From positions 682,001 through 746,000 of the forward strand of contig JNJD01000006.1 in the NCBI GenBank assembly GCA_000702685.1: a stretch of DNA of 64,000 nt, in the 5' to 3' direction. Source of the stretch: Lachnospiraceae bacterium AC2028. Lineage in GTDB: Bacteria > Bacillota > Clostridia > Lachnospirales > Lachnospiraceae. The notes beneath the pieces are model-generated. The model worked only from the letters and a program-made list of their open reading frames with translations. It ran no database searches and was not told where the DNA came from. This document shows, piece by piece, positions 51,015-59,047 of this stretch; positions within the stretch are counted from its first letter, which is position 1; every line of letters begins with the position of its first letter. The translations under genes were made by a program, and so were the position numbers.

Positions 51015-51269
51015 TTATCCTTTACCGGTCCTAAAGACAAATTTGGTTCTGCTCAGGTCCAGATAACCGTTTCGCATCAGCTGTTCGCACCAATGGTTGT
51101 ATTCCGACTCATCAACTTTTTCCGTAGACTGGTAAGCATCAAAGCCTCTTTGCTCATGATTCTTCGAATAAGGAAGAACCAGACCTACCTCATCAGAGTC
51201 ATAGCGGACCATCTGTATGATCTCAGCAACTGTCAGTAATTGGTTTGTCCTTCTGAAATATACTCTCAT
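51015..51269 (-). CDS. Small hypothetical protein (DUF6718-like)
   Basis: 84 residues; MRVYFRRTNQLLTVAEIIQM then HWCEQLMRNGYLDLS. I associate this pattern with DUF6718, without certainty. Lies 17 bp after the gene at 51287 and is probably cotranscribed. Function unknown. Confidence 0.6.
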   Translation of the reverse strand: MRVYFRRTNQLLTVAEIIQMVRYDSDEVGLVLPYSKNHEQRGFDAYQSTEKVDESEYNHWCEQLMRNGYLDLSRTKFVFRTGKG

Positions 51270-51286
51270 ATAGCTACCTGCCCTCC

Positions 51287-52315
51287 TTATATCTCTTTAA
51301 ACCACATCAGATAACAGCTGAACTTTCCGGTAAACTCCGCACTGCAATCCGCACCGTATTCCTCTTCGCCGTTGATGAGCACATCATCGTCCCCAATCAA
51401 CTCGTCATACAACTCCGCATTATCCATGCGTGCTATCACATGTACGATCTCCAGCTCACGCAGTTCATCATCCTCGTGGGAATAACAATATGCCTTCTCA
51501 CCGGGGAAACATTTTAATTCATGCATGTAATAATCCAATTGGCAGTCTTCTCCCTCATCATAGGATGATACCACCCAGTTTTCTTCCAGGAATTCTCTGG
51601 TCATTGTTCCCTCGGGTTCGCTTGCCCCAAACAGGCTTGGCATTTCCGGTTCACTCGCCTGACGGGCCTTGTTGATATCGAAGTCGGAAGAAATATGATT
51701 GTAATATTTCCGGAGAAGGCTGATCACCGTCTCCTTTTCCTTCTCGTCAAAATTGATCATTCTGCAGGATAAAAGGCGGTTAAGATATCCGTTGTAAAGC
51801 TTCAGCATTTTCTTATAGCCATAGACCTCTTTATTGCTGCACCAAAATGTCACATAATCATTCTTTTCCCAATCTTCTTCGATCTCCCAGCCGGCAAATG
51901 CACGAAGGATCTCCTCATTCAGCGGTTTGACATCCACCTGTTCGTACTTATTGCATCTTTCACTATCGTTTTCATATTGGCACATGTAGAAAAATGCGAT
52001 CGCATCCTGATCGCTGTCAATGGATTCTTCGATCTTCCACGCAAACAGCTCTTCTTCCTTTTTGTCCGGGAATTCGCCGCCATGAAACAGTGCGTATACC
52101 ACTTCTTCCGCTTCCCACGGAAAATCATATACATCACAGAATTCCTTGTACTTCTTGTCTGTCCACTTATTTCCCGTCAGTGCGTTCAGTTCATCGCACA
52201 TCTCCTTCGGAAGTGCGCCTCCCATAGCGGCGCCCTCTTTTACCAGAGACTCCGCTCTTGCGAGTACTTCTTTGTCCTTTGCCACTGTTTCCCAATCAAT
52301 CTTTTTCTTTGCCAT
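51287..52315 (-). CDS. Hypothetical acidic protein
   Basis: 342 residues from ATG 52315 (GAGGGG upstream). Cytoplasmic, highly acidic, mostly helical, with recurring Trp (FAWKIEES, FAGWEIEEDWEKND) and a beta C-terminus (YGADCSAEFTGKFSCYLMWF). No family recognised. Lies next to the tRNA-Pro integration hotspot, so may be part of the original flank. Confidence 0.65.
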   Translation of the reverse strand: MAKKKIDWETVAKDKEVLARAESLVKEGAAMGGALPKEMCDELNALTGNKWTDKKYKEFCDVYDFPWEAEEVVYALFHGGEFPDKKEEELFAWKIEESIDSDQDAIAFFYMCQYENDSERCNKYEQVDVKPLNEEILRAFAGWEIEEDWEKNDYVTFWCSNKEVYGYKKMLKLYNGYLNRLLSCRMINFDEKEKETVISLLRKYYNHISSDFDINKARQASEPEMPSLFGASEPEGTMTREFLEENWVVSSYDEGEDCQLDYYMHELKCFPGEKAYCYSHEDDELRELEIVHVIARMDNAELYDELIGDDDVLINGEEEYGADCSAEFTGKFSCYLMWFKEI

Positions 52316-52356
52316 GTTTTTTCCCCTCATTATTATTTTCTTTGGTCCGGGCAGTA

Positions 52357-52402
52357 AGAGCCCCTGATCACTCGGAAGAATGTTTCCTCGCGAAGGGGCT
52401 CT
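52357..52402 (-). terminator. Terminator-like stem after the tRNA-Pro att copy
   Basis: Minus strand AGAGCCCCT, 28-nt loop, AGGGGCTCT, then TTACT. Each of the three tRNA 3'-end copies is followed by a different stem. Confidence 0.5.
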
Positions 52403-52404
52403 AA

Positions 52405-52428
52405 GTGTCGGGGTGACAGGATTCGAAC
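52405..52428 (-). repeat. Distal copy of the tRNA-Pro 3' end (att-like)
   Basis: Matches the last 21-24 nt of the tRNA-Pro region at 55686 (TTCGAATCCTGTCACCCCGA on the minus strand). Only the T-stem/acceptor half is present. Confidence 0.85.
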
Positions 52429-52586
52429 ATCTACCACCCCAAGAAAACCCAGTAAAATCAATACATCGAGGACATCATCATAATAATAGCCAACATAAAG
52501 CCAACCTTCAAGCCCTTGACCGGTCAATTGACATAAAACGGACACGGGTTGTACACTGAAAAAAACCACCAATAAGGAGGTAGCAT

Positions 52587-53399
52587 ATGATATGCCCCAT
52601 TTGTGGTACCGACTCCACGTCAAAGTTTTGCCCCAATTGTGGAAACCCCATGAATATAAATATGCAGGATAATGCGCTTCGAGGGAATAATGAAACTCCC
52701 AAAAAATCTTTATCTGGTGGCGTAACTCTCGCCATATTTTTTGGTGTGATTGCTATTGTTAGTATTTTATGCGTAGTGGTCTTGAAAAATCCGCCTTCAT
52801 TTTTTGAGGATTTTTTGTCATCTTCGTCTATAGCTGATGATACATCTCGTGATACCGATATAGATATTTCCGAGTTCCTCGATACGCCAAAAGACCCTGC
52901 GGTGAGCGATAAAGATGTGTCTGAAAATCCCGATACATCAGCACCACCAATGAGCAGGGAGAAATTTATCGCTTCATGCTCTGACCTTCTCCCCAAGTAC
53001 AAAAGTATTGAAAGAAAGCCCGATGCATATGTGGGGCAAAATTTCCATATTACTTGTTATATATCAACCGTAAAAGAAGTTGATTCTCCTTCAGATACGT
53101 ATCACCATTACTACATTACATTTCCATATGACATTGCAAGCGCAAACGAGGCTATCGGAGCTGGATGGGCACAGGATTATTCGAGCGCTTGGTATTGGTC
53201 CGTAGATATGGAAAAAGAGGTTTGGATAATGGATGACAGAGACACATCCGACAGCGAGTATCTAAGAGTTTTAGAGGGAGATATCCTTACTATTTATGGA
53301 ACTTTCAATGGCTTAACGCCTATGTATAACTCTCTTACAGGTGAAAAAGGTGAGGTTGTATCTCTCGATATCAAGTATTTTGAAATAATTGATGAATAA
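52587..53399 (+). CDS. Zinc-ribbon membrane protein, island cargo
   Basis: 270 residues. Zinc ribbon CPICGTDSTSKFCPNCG (about 3-19), transmembrane helix (about 47-67), acidic linker and an extracellular domain (about 125-270: NFHITCYISTVKEV, GDILTIYGTFNGL) of OB-like appearance. AGGAGG before the ATG. Lies between two tRNA-Pro att-like copies; A+T-rich relative to flanks. Confidence 0.75.
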   Translation: MICPICGTDSTSKFCPNCGNPMNINMQDNALRGNNETPKKSLSGGVTLAIFFGVIAIVSILCVVVLKNPPSFFEDFLSSSSIADDTSRDTDIDISEFLDTPKDPAVSDKDVSENPDTSAPPMSREKFIASCSDLLPKYKSIERKPDAYVGQNFHITCYISTVKEVDSPSDTYHHYYITFPYDIASANEAIGAGWAQDYSSAWYWSVDMEKEVWIMDDRDTSDSEYLRVLEGDILTIYGTFNGLTPMYNSLTGEKGEVVSLDIKYFEIIDE

Positions 53400-53501
53400 T
53401 ATTGATGACATACTCATATATCATGAATGAGGATCTTGAAAATCAGCATCTGTTGGAAAACATCGGATAAGTCAACTTAAAGTCAATGTCCCAAAATAAA
53501 A

Positions 53502-53525
53502 GAAACCGCATAAATACGCGGTTTC
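53502..53525 (-). terminator. Terminator after the middle tRNA-Pro 3'-end copy
   Basis: GAAACCGC, loop, GCGGTTTC, then TTTTATTTT on the minus strand. Confidence 0.8.
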
Positions 53526-53530
53526 AAGCA

Positions 53531-53552
53531 TCGGGGTGACAGGATTCGAACC
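53531..53552 (-). repeat. Middle copy of the tRNA-Pro 3' end (att-like)
   Basis: 22-bp exact match to the 3' end of tRNA-Pro, splitting the island into two segments. Confidence 0.88.
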
Positions 53553-53606
53553 AATGTTGGTTCTCAGAAACCCGGTAAAATCAACGCTTTGGAAGAGACT
53601 CTACGA

Positions 53607-53632
53607 AAAAAGACACGATAAAGACACGATTT
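53607..53632. repeat. AAAGACACG iterons, left pair
   Basis: Two AAAGACACGAT units about 12 bp apart, 55-80 bp inside the middle att-like copy. The same unit recurs three times near the tRNA end of the segment. Confidence 0.7.
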
Positions 53633-53664
53633 TTATCATGAAAACGCCATCTTCGGATGGCGTT

Positions 53665-54228
53665 TTATTGCCTCTTTAATTCATCATAAGCTTCGGTTAT
53701 CCATAGATGCGGCATTAAAAGCATATTGTTTTTAAACAAATAATTAATATAAAAATAGCAAGCTTCATCCAATGATTCAGCAGCCAACGATTTTAATTCT
53801 TCATAATACGGAGGATGGCCTTCTTGATCCCATGAAATTTTATCAGAAATAAACACTGCCTTATCATACATATCTGCATTCTTTTTTAAGGTTGTATGGC
53901 ATTCTATTGCACTCAGGATGTCCTCATCTATTATCCCAAATCGTTCTTCGGCTATAATCCTTGATATTCTCTGATGCAAAAGAAAATGATACTTTTCCTC
54001 TGCGGGATCAACATACATGTTACGGGAAATTGCAATATCATACATTTCTTGAGGAGACATAATGGCACTTACATCATGTAACAAAGCAGCAATTTTAACC
54101 TTCTCCGAATCAAGACTATGCCTTTCAGCCAGCCATATCGCCGTTTCTGCAACTTCCTGAACATGTTCCCAGGTCTTTGGTTTATTATTCGATATATATA
54201 TTTCTTTTATGGAATCAAGAAGCATCAT
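53665..54228 (-). CDS. HD-domain phosphohydrolase (YqeK-like)
   Basis: 187 residues. Metal ligands of an HD fold: WEHV (His), LLHDVSA (His-Asp), ECHTT (His) and FISDKISWDQ (Asp), in the order seen in YqeK/HDIG proteins that cleave diadenosine tetraphosphate. Located within a tRNA-Pro-bounded segment. Substrate unproven. Confidence 0.8.
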   Translation of the reverse strand: MMLLDSIKEIYISNNKPKTWEHVQEVAETAIWLAERHSLDSEKVKIAALLHDVSAIMSPQEMYDIAISRNMYVDPAEEKYHFLLHQRISRIIAEERFGIIDEDILSAIECHTTLKKNADMYDKAVFISDKISWDQEGHPPYYEELKSLAAESLDEACYFYINYLFKNNMLLMPHLWITEAYDELKRQ

Positions 54229-54296
54229 AATTCGATTACTTTAGTGTATATACTAGTTACAGGCTTTTGCGTTCATTTCGCAATTTTTAAATAATT

Positions 54297-55493
54297 TTAA
54301 TTTCGCGAATTGCAAAGCCACTGGGCGATATCTATAATCCTTATTCCTTCATGCTGACTTTCCTCATGTTTTGTTCTGGCTATCAGCATTTTGGGATAAG
54401 CATCTTTAATGCTTAAAAGTGACGAAATCTCTCTCTTAAAAGTATCCTCCCTGGTAATATCATCAGATACCTGAATGTATATCTTTTCGCCTTCTTTGAT
54501 TGCGACAAAATCCACTTCCTTTTCGTATAATTTACCTACATATACTTCGTATCCGCGTCTAAGAAGTTCTATTGCAACTATATTCTCGTATAGATGGCCG
54601 TAATCAGCATTTTTGGTTCCTATCTCAGAAAATCTAAACGAAAGATCAGACAGATAATACTTCTTATCTGATTCCAGATATCTTTTCCCCTTTATGTCAT
54701 AACGTTGGATTGGATAAAAAAGGAACGATCGGCAAAAGTAATTCATATACGCACCTACGGTCTTATCATTAGTCTTGTAGGTGCCGGAAGTCAGCTTAGA
54801 AGCCACATTTCTTATCGAAGTTTGATTTCCCACGTTATCCATAAGATAGTTTCCAATCATTATCAAAAGATCTTCGTTTTCTATCTTAAATTTCTTTACA
54901 ATATCCTTTGTAATGGTGGTCCTATATATACCATTAACGTATTTTCTTGCATCTTCCTCTGTTTTATATAAATACGCACCGGCCATTCCGCCCTTTTTCA
55001 CATAGGAATCAAAGGCTTCATCTATATCATCTGAAGGATAGTACATAAGGTATTCATCAAATGAAAATGGGTATAAGTTTATCTCATAAACCCTTCCGCC
55101 GAACAGCGTAGCCAAATCACTTGATAAAAGAAATGCATTTGATCCGGTAAGGTAAATATCATAGATTTCTTCTTCATAAATGCTATTTATTATGCGTTCA
55201 AAGCCTTCACACAACTGTATTTCATCAATGAATAAATAATTAGTCTTACTCTCAACATATTGCTTTTCTATATAGTCATAAAGTTTGTCTGCATCCAAAA
55301 GATTCTCGAACTTCTTCAAGTTCAGCTTGATTCGGACAATATTAGCCCTATCATCACCGGATATCAAATCTATGAAAGCGTCCATTAATTTGGATTTGCC
55401 GCTTCGTCTTACTCCTGTTATTACCTTTATGTCCGGAATATTCTTAACAGCCAAAAGCTTATTCAGATAATAATCTCTTTTAATTAATTTCAT
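54297..55493 (-). CDS. AAA ATPase with C-terminal DUF4143
   Basis: 398 residues. Walker A TGVRRSGKSKL (about 26-36), Walker B YLFIDEIQL, sensor LTGSNAF, an SFDEYLMY segment, and a C-terminal DUF4143 domain with a nuclease-like ELLRRGYEVYVGK...KEVDFVA pattern. Same family as the protein at 1-948. Promoter: minus strand TTGATA (55546-55541), 17 nt, TACAAT (55523-55518), with inverted repeat TTTCGCAAA/TTTGCGAAA (55529-55537, 55555-55563). Confidence 0.88.
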   Translation of the reverse strand: MKLIKRDYYLNKLLAVKNIPDIKVITGVRRSGKSKLMDAFIDLISGDDRANIVRIKLNLKKFENLLDADKLYDYIEKQYVESKTNYLFIDEIQLCEGFERIINSIYEEEIYDIYLTGSNAFLLSSDLATLFGGRVYEINLYPFSFDEYLMYYPSDDIDEAFDSYVKKGGMAGAYLYKTEEDARKYVNGIYRTTITKDIVKKFKIENEDLLIMIGNYLMDNVGNQTSIRNVASKLTSGTYKTNDKTVGAYMNYFCRSFLFYPIQRYDIKGKRYLESDKKYYLSDLSFRFSEIGTKNADYGHLYENIVAIELLRRGYEVYVGKLYEKEVDFVAIKEGEKIYIQVSDDITREDTFKREISSLLSIKDAYPKMLIARTKHEESQHEGIRIIDIAQWLCNSRN

Positions 55494-55517
55494 TTCACTG
55501 TTACCACCTTTTAGTTA

Positions 55518-55563
55518 ATTGTATACCGTTTCGCAAAAACTATCAATTTTTAAATTTGCGAAA
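55518..55563 (-). promoter_or_regulatory. Promoter with TTTCGCAAA inverted repeat
   Basis: One 9-bp arm lies in the -35/-10 spacer, the other upstream of the -35. A related TTTCGCAATTTTTAAAT sequence occurs downstream of the gene (about 54276-54292). Confidence 0.65.
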
Positions 55564-55586
55564 TAAACTGCAACACCCGAATAACC

Positions 55587-55620
55587 TCGAAAGACACGGG
55601 AAAGACACGAAAAGACACGG
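55587..55620. repeat. AAAGACACG iterons, right triplet
   Basis: Three (A)AAAGACACG units about 12 bp apart, 65-100 bp from the tRNA-Pro 3' end. With the left pair they bracket the segment, as arm-type sites of tyrosine integrases do. Confidence 0.7.
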
Positions 55621-55639
55621 TCTTATAAGCAACAAAAAA

Positions 55640-55672
55640 GCTCGGAATGCAGTATTCACCAGCATTCTGAGC
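55640..55672 (-). terminator. Terminator after tRNA-Pro
   Basis: GCTCAGAATGC, loop, GCATTCCGAGC, then TTTTTTG on the minus strand. Confidence 0.8.
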
Positions 55673-55685
55673 CTATAAAATAGTG

Positions 55686-55760
55686 TCGGGGTGACAGGAT
55701 TCGAACCTGCGACCCCCTGGTCCCAAACCAGGTGCTCTAGCCAAGCTGAGCCACACCCCG
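55686..55760 (-). tRNA. tRNA-Pro (anticodon TGG)
   Basis: 75 nt. Acceptor stem CGGGGTG/CACCCCG with discriminator A, D-arm GCTC/GAGC, anticodon stem CCTGG/CCAGG around TTTGGGA (anticodon TGG), T-arm GCAGG-TTCGAAT-CCTGT. No encoded CCA. Its last ~22 nt are repeated at 53531 and 52405, so it is an integration site. Confidence 0.97.
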
Positions 55761-55865
55761 AAAAACAGTTGAATTATACTATCAAATGCTGTTCAAAACA
55801 AGCAAATGACTGTATTTATACCGAGTGTTATAATGGTTCCCGATAATAGATTTTCGGAGAATAAC

Positions 55866-56426
55866 ATGAAAAAACTACTTTCTGTCATCCCTGCAATCGC
55901 TCTGGCTATTCTCATAACAGGATGCGGGTATAAACCGGGAACAGTCAAAAACGAAGTATATACCAACAAAACATTCGGAATAACCATCACGCCTCCGGAA
56001 GGTATGATCTTCAAGGAAGTCCCCACAGAATGCGCGGACTACATGGTTGCCTACAGTTATTGCATACTTCAGGGAGAACAGGGTTCTTTTGAAGCAGAAT
56101 ATGCGATAGAAAGCATTCCCGGCGGTCTTATAGTTGTTTCCGAGGACAATCCCGGAGATTTCACTGCCGATAAATTCGTCGAAAATGTTCAGGCACAGCA
56201 GAATGAAAAACTCTTCTTCACATACAAAACAATCATAGACAAAGAAGTCACCATTAACGGAGTCAGCTTCAGACAATTAACTTTCGACAGTGACGGAAAC
56301 CATCAGACATTTCTGATCAAAGTATATCCCGACAGGATCCTCTTCATATACATCTCAACTTCCAAAGCCGGTGTTGACTCAGGGCTTGAAGAAGAGCTTA
56401 TCAACTCAGTTTCATCCATACAGTAA
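55866..56426 (+). CDS. Small lipoprotein, unknown
   Basis: 186 residues from ATG 55866 (GGAG 6 nt upstream). Lipobox LITGC (Cys about 20), then a single domain with alternating strands (FGITITPPEGMIFKEVP, SFRQLTFDSDGNHQTFLIKV). Fits PsbP-like/DUF-type secreted domains but no signature is decisive. Monocistronic. Confidence 0.78.
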   Translation: MKKLLSVIPAIALAILITGCGYKPGTVKNEVYTNKTFGITITPPEGMIFKEVPTECADYMVAYSYCILQGEQGSFEAEYAIESIPGGLIVVSEDNPGDFTADKFVENVQAQQNEKLFFTYKTIIDKEVTINGVSFRQLTFDSDGNHQTFLIKVYPDRILFIYISTSKAGVDSGLEEELINSVSSIQ

Positions 56427-56433
56427 CATGCAA

Positions 56434-56465
56434 AAACAGTCAGAGGAAACATCCTCTGACTGTTT
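56434..56465. terminator. Bidirectional terminator
   Basis: AAACAGTCAGAGGA, AACA, TCCTCTGACTGTTT. Confidence 0.9.
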
Positions 56466-56470
56466 CACAT

Positions 56471-57892
56471 TTAATCAAGGTCTATGGAATCTGAAATGTA
56501 GTACAGGTAATTGTGTTCCTCGCAGTAATTCTTGATACTGCCGTGTAAAGGCCTGTTCTCGGGAATGTCATCCACGTATTCGAGAAGGAAGATATATGCT
56601 CCCTTATCGCCGTATCTTTCGATGTAATCGAGGAAATATTCCTTGTCTTCATCGGATGCATAGGTCAGTGCACCTGTGTCCCAGTCGATGTATGAAAAGA
56701 CACTTTCCTGATTGATGCCGGTGATGACATCCGTCCATGAACCCATCGAATCACAGTAGGCATCAAGGAACGCATCTCCGCCGTTGATGATGACATCACA
56801 GCCCATACCCTTAAGTCCTCTCATGATGACCGCAAGACCGTTAAGAATGTCTTCTGTGGGATAGTTATAATACACATCGCAGTTATCAACGAAGAAACCG
56901 TTTATGCCCTTTTCAAGAAGTTCGGGAGCAAGCTCATTAAGAATGAAATTCTGCCATCTCTCATCGGATACATCGATCCATTCTTCGCCTTCCCAGTTCT
57001 CGTAATCACCGAGGGTAAGATCGGCATATTCATCGTAATAATCCCTGAAATCTTCGAGAGAGCCGATATTGATATAGCTGTAGACATACTTCTGATATCC
57101 GGAATTGAAATCAACTATCTCATCCCTGCTGTGATACTGCGCATCTATGACAATATAGTTGTATTTATCCAGTTCGCTTAAGTCCCCGTCATAGTCCAGG
57201 AATACTCCGTATTTGGTCTTAAACTCATCACTGTGGTTTGCATACGGTTCAAAGTCCTCTTCCCTCTGCCAGGCAAGCTTATATTCATCGCAAAACTTAA
57301 AAAATTCCTCGGGAAGATTTTCGGAGATCACTCTGCTCATACGATTAAAATCTTTGTTATGCGGGCAGAATCCGCCGCACACTTTATAGACATCACCGTT
57401 TTTGTCATATATGATCAGACTGCTGTAGCCTCCGTCCATGGTAGTCTCCGGGTCGGCTTCCTCGGGATCGAGCAAGAAAAGCGTTCGAAGATCGATCTCT
57501 TTTTCGATATTCGCATACTGCTCTTCGGTAAGATCAAAATAGCGTATATCGGTATATTCCTCACCGTTTAAAAGTGTGTGATCGAATCCCACCTCGATCC
57601 TGCCGTCATATCTGACCTTTACGATGACTGTCGGAGCATACTCAAGGAAATCGCCGGTAAAATAATCCATTCCGACAAGATATTCATCGCTTATAAGCGA
57701 CTCATCAAAATAATATAAAGGTGTCACCGGAGTGACAGGATCCGTATTTCCGGCAGATGACGGAGCGACGGAAGTCACCGGGGTAACTGCCGCCTGATCA
57801 TCTGCAGGCAACAGATCGGTAGCCTTTCCGCATCCGGCCAAAGCACATGCCGTAAGCACTGTCATTATCCATAAAACGATCTTCTTTTTCAT
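56471..57892 (-). CDS. Lipoprotein with GH114-like (endo-alpha-1,4-polygalactosaminidase) domain
   Basis: 473 residues from ATG 57892 (GGGAG upstream). Lipobox ALAGC (Cys about 22), Pro/Thr/Val linker, an N-terminal beta domain (about 60-200), then a TIM-barrel GH114/TM1410-type domain (about 225-473): YIVIDAQYHSRDE, YSYINIGSLEDFRDYY, WIDVSDERWQNFIL, GFFVDNCDVYYNYP, VIINGGDAFLD. Characterised relatives cleave galactosamine-containing exopolysaccharides. Could act on the cell's own matrix or a host or microbial polymer. Confidence 0.82.
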   Translation of the reverse strand: MKKKIVLWIMTVLTACALAGCGKATDLLPADDQAAVTPVTSVAPSSAGNTDPVTPVTPLYYFDESLISDEYLVGMDYFTGDFLEYAPTVIVKVRYDGRIEVGFDHTLLNGEEYTDIRYFDLTEEQYANIEKEIDLRTLFLLDPEEADPETTMDGGYSSLIIYDKNGDVYKVCGGFCPHNKDFNRMSRVISENLPEEFFKFCDEYKLAWQREEDFEPYANHSDEFKTKYGVFLDYDGDLSELDKYNYIVIDAQYHSRDEIVDFNSGYQKYVYSYINIGSLEDFRDYYDEYADLTLGDYENWEGEEWIDVSDERWQNFILNELAPELLEKGINGFFVDNCDVYYNYPTEDILNGLAVIMRGLKGMGCDVIINGGDAFLDAYCDSMGSWTDVITGINQESVFSYIDWDTGALTYASDEDKEYFLDYIERYGDKGAYIFLLEYVDDIPENRPLHGSIKNYCEEHNYLYYISDSIDLD

Positions 57893-57916
57893 ATATCCGC
57901 TCCCAAAAAACAAAAC

Positions 57917-57952
57917 AAAAACCGTCCCTACAGCTGTATAGACGGTTTTTTA
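57917..57952 (-). terminator. Terminator of the rdgB operon
   Basis: AAAAACCGTC, loop, GACGGTTTTT, T-runs on both strands; also within reach of no plus-strand gene. Confidence 0.82.
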
Positions 57953-57962
57953 AGCATATTCG

Positions 57963-58460
57963 TCACATCATGCCATCATTCAGATAGCCGATCGTGAAAT
58001 GGTCCTGACCCTTATCATCGACCTCCCAGATACAGAAGCTCGGCTTTCTGCCTTCCTGTCTGGGATATGAAAGTGATCCGGGATTAACGATGTAACATCC
58101 GCCACCGTAGCTGACCTCAGGTCTGTGCGTATGTCCGAAGAATGCGATGTCACAATCCCTTGCTATCGCTTCATCCCTGAGCATCTCTATCGAAACGGAT
58201 ACCCTGTAGTGATGACCGTGCGTGATAAAGACTCTGTGTCCGAAGAGCTGTTCTTCGAGTTCCCTCGGAAGCGCTCCGAAATAATCATTATTGCCGGCGA
58301 CAAGGTAAAGAGGGCATTTTACGCTGCATCTTATATCGTCCTCACCGCCTTCGACATCCCCGCAGTGGATCACAAATTCCGCATCGGGATGCATCTTCAT
58401 CACCTTATGAAAATTGGTATTGTTTCCGTGAGTATCGCTCACGATTATTGCTTTTTTCAA
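57963..58460 (-). CDS. YfcE/MJ0936-type metallophosphoesterase
   Basis: 165 residues. Metal motifs SDTHGN, HCGDVEG, AGNND, ITHGHHY and GHTHRPE in canonical order. Small members hydrolyse phosphodiesters such as bis-pNPP; physiological substrate unknown. Overlaps rdgB by ATGA, last gene of the operon. The pairing with rdgB is frequent in Clostridia. Confidence 0.93.
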   Translation of the reverse strand: MKKAIIVSDTHGNNTNFHKVMKMHPDAEFVIHCGDVEGGEDDIRCSVKCPLYLVAGNNDYFGALPRELEEQLFGHRVFITHGHHYRVSVSIEMLRDEAIARDCDIAFFGHTHRPEVSYGGGCYIVNPGSLSYPRQEGRKPSFCIWEVDDKGQDHFTIGYLNDGMM

Positions 58461-59047
58461 AGATCCAGCTCCGTTCTCATTTTTCTGAGTGCCTTGCCCC
58501 TGTGGGATATCTTGTTCTTTTCGAGTTCGGGGATCTCACCGGTACAGCACCCTATCTCGGGACAATAGAAAATGGGATCGTATCCGAATCCGAACTCACC
58601 CTTTTCCTCGTATCCGATGCGTCCCTCAACAGTCTCCCTTACGCACTTTTCGGTTCCGTCGGGTAAAACCGCCGCTATGGCGCAGACGAATCTGGCGGTT
58701 CTCTTTTCATCCGGAACGCCTTCGAGTCTTTCGATTATGTTATTGTTCTTGATGCTGTAGGGAGTATCCTCTCCGAGATATCTTGCCGAATATATGCCGG
58801 GCTCACCGTTCAGTGCATCGACCACAAGTCCGGAATCATCGGCAAGCACGATATCGTCCGGGAGCAGCTCATGCACCGCTCTGGCCTTGATCATCGCATT
58901 CTCCTCGAATGTCGTTCCGTCTTCCACGATCTCGGGATCGACTCCCGCTTCCTTCATGGACAGGATCTCAAGTCCGCAGCCTTCCATGATCTCGCGTATC
59001 TCGCGCATCTTGCCCTTATTTCCGGTTGCAAAAATAAGTCTCTTCAT
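58457..59047 (-). CDS. rdgB: XTP/dITP diphosphatase (RdgB/HAM1)
   Basis: 196 residues. Removes non-canonical purine triphosphates. Signatures: FATGNKGKMREI (about 5-16), LADDSGLVVDALNGEPGIYSARY (split: LADDSGLVVDALNGEPG, IYSARY), GFGYDPIFY and SHRGKALRKM. Start codon overlaps the stop of the amidase-like gene (TAATG). Confidence 0.96.
   Translation of the reverse strand: MKRLIFATGNKGKMREIREIMEGCGLEILSMKEAGVDPEIVEDGTTFEENAMIKARAVHELLPDDIVLADDSGLVVDALNGEPGIYSARYLGEDTPYSIKNNNIIERLEGVPDEKRTARFVCAIAAVLPDGTEKCVRETVEGRIGYEEKGEFGFGYDPIFYCPEIGCCTGEIPELEKNKISHRGKALRKMRTELDL

Noticed and set aside
52405-52428. Second and third tRNA-Pro genes (52405 and 53531)
   Set aside because: Only the T-arm/acceptor 3' half is present; D-arm and anticodon arm are missing, so these are att-like copies.
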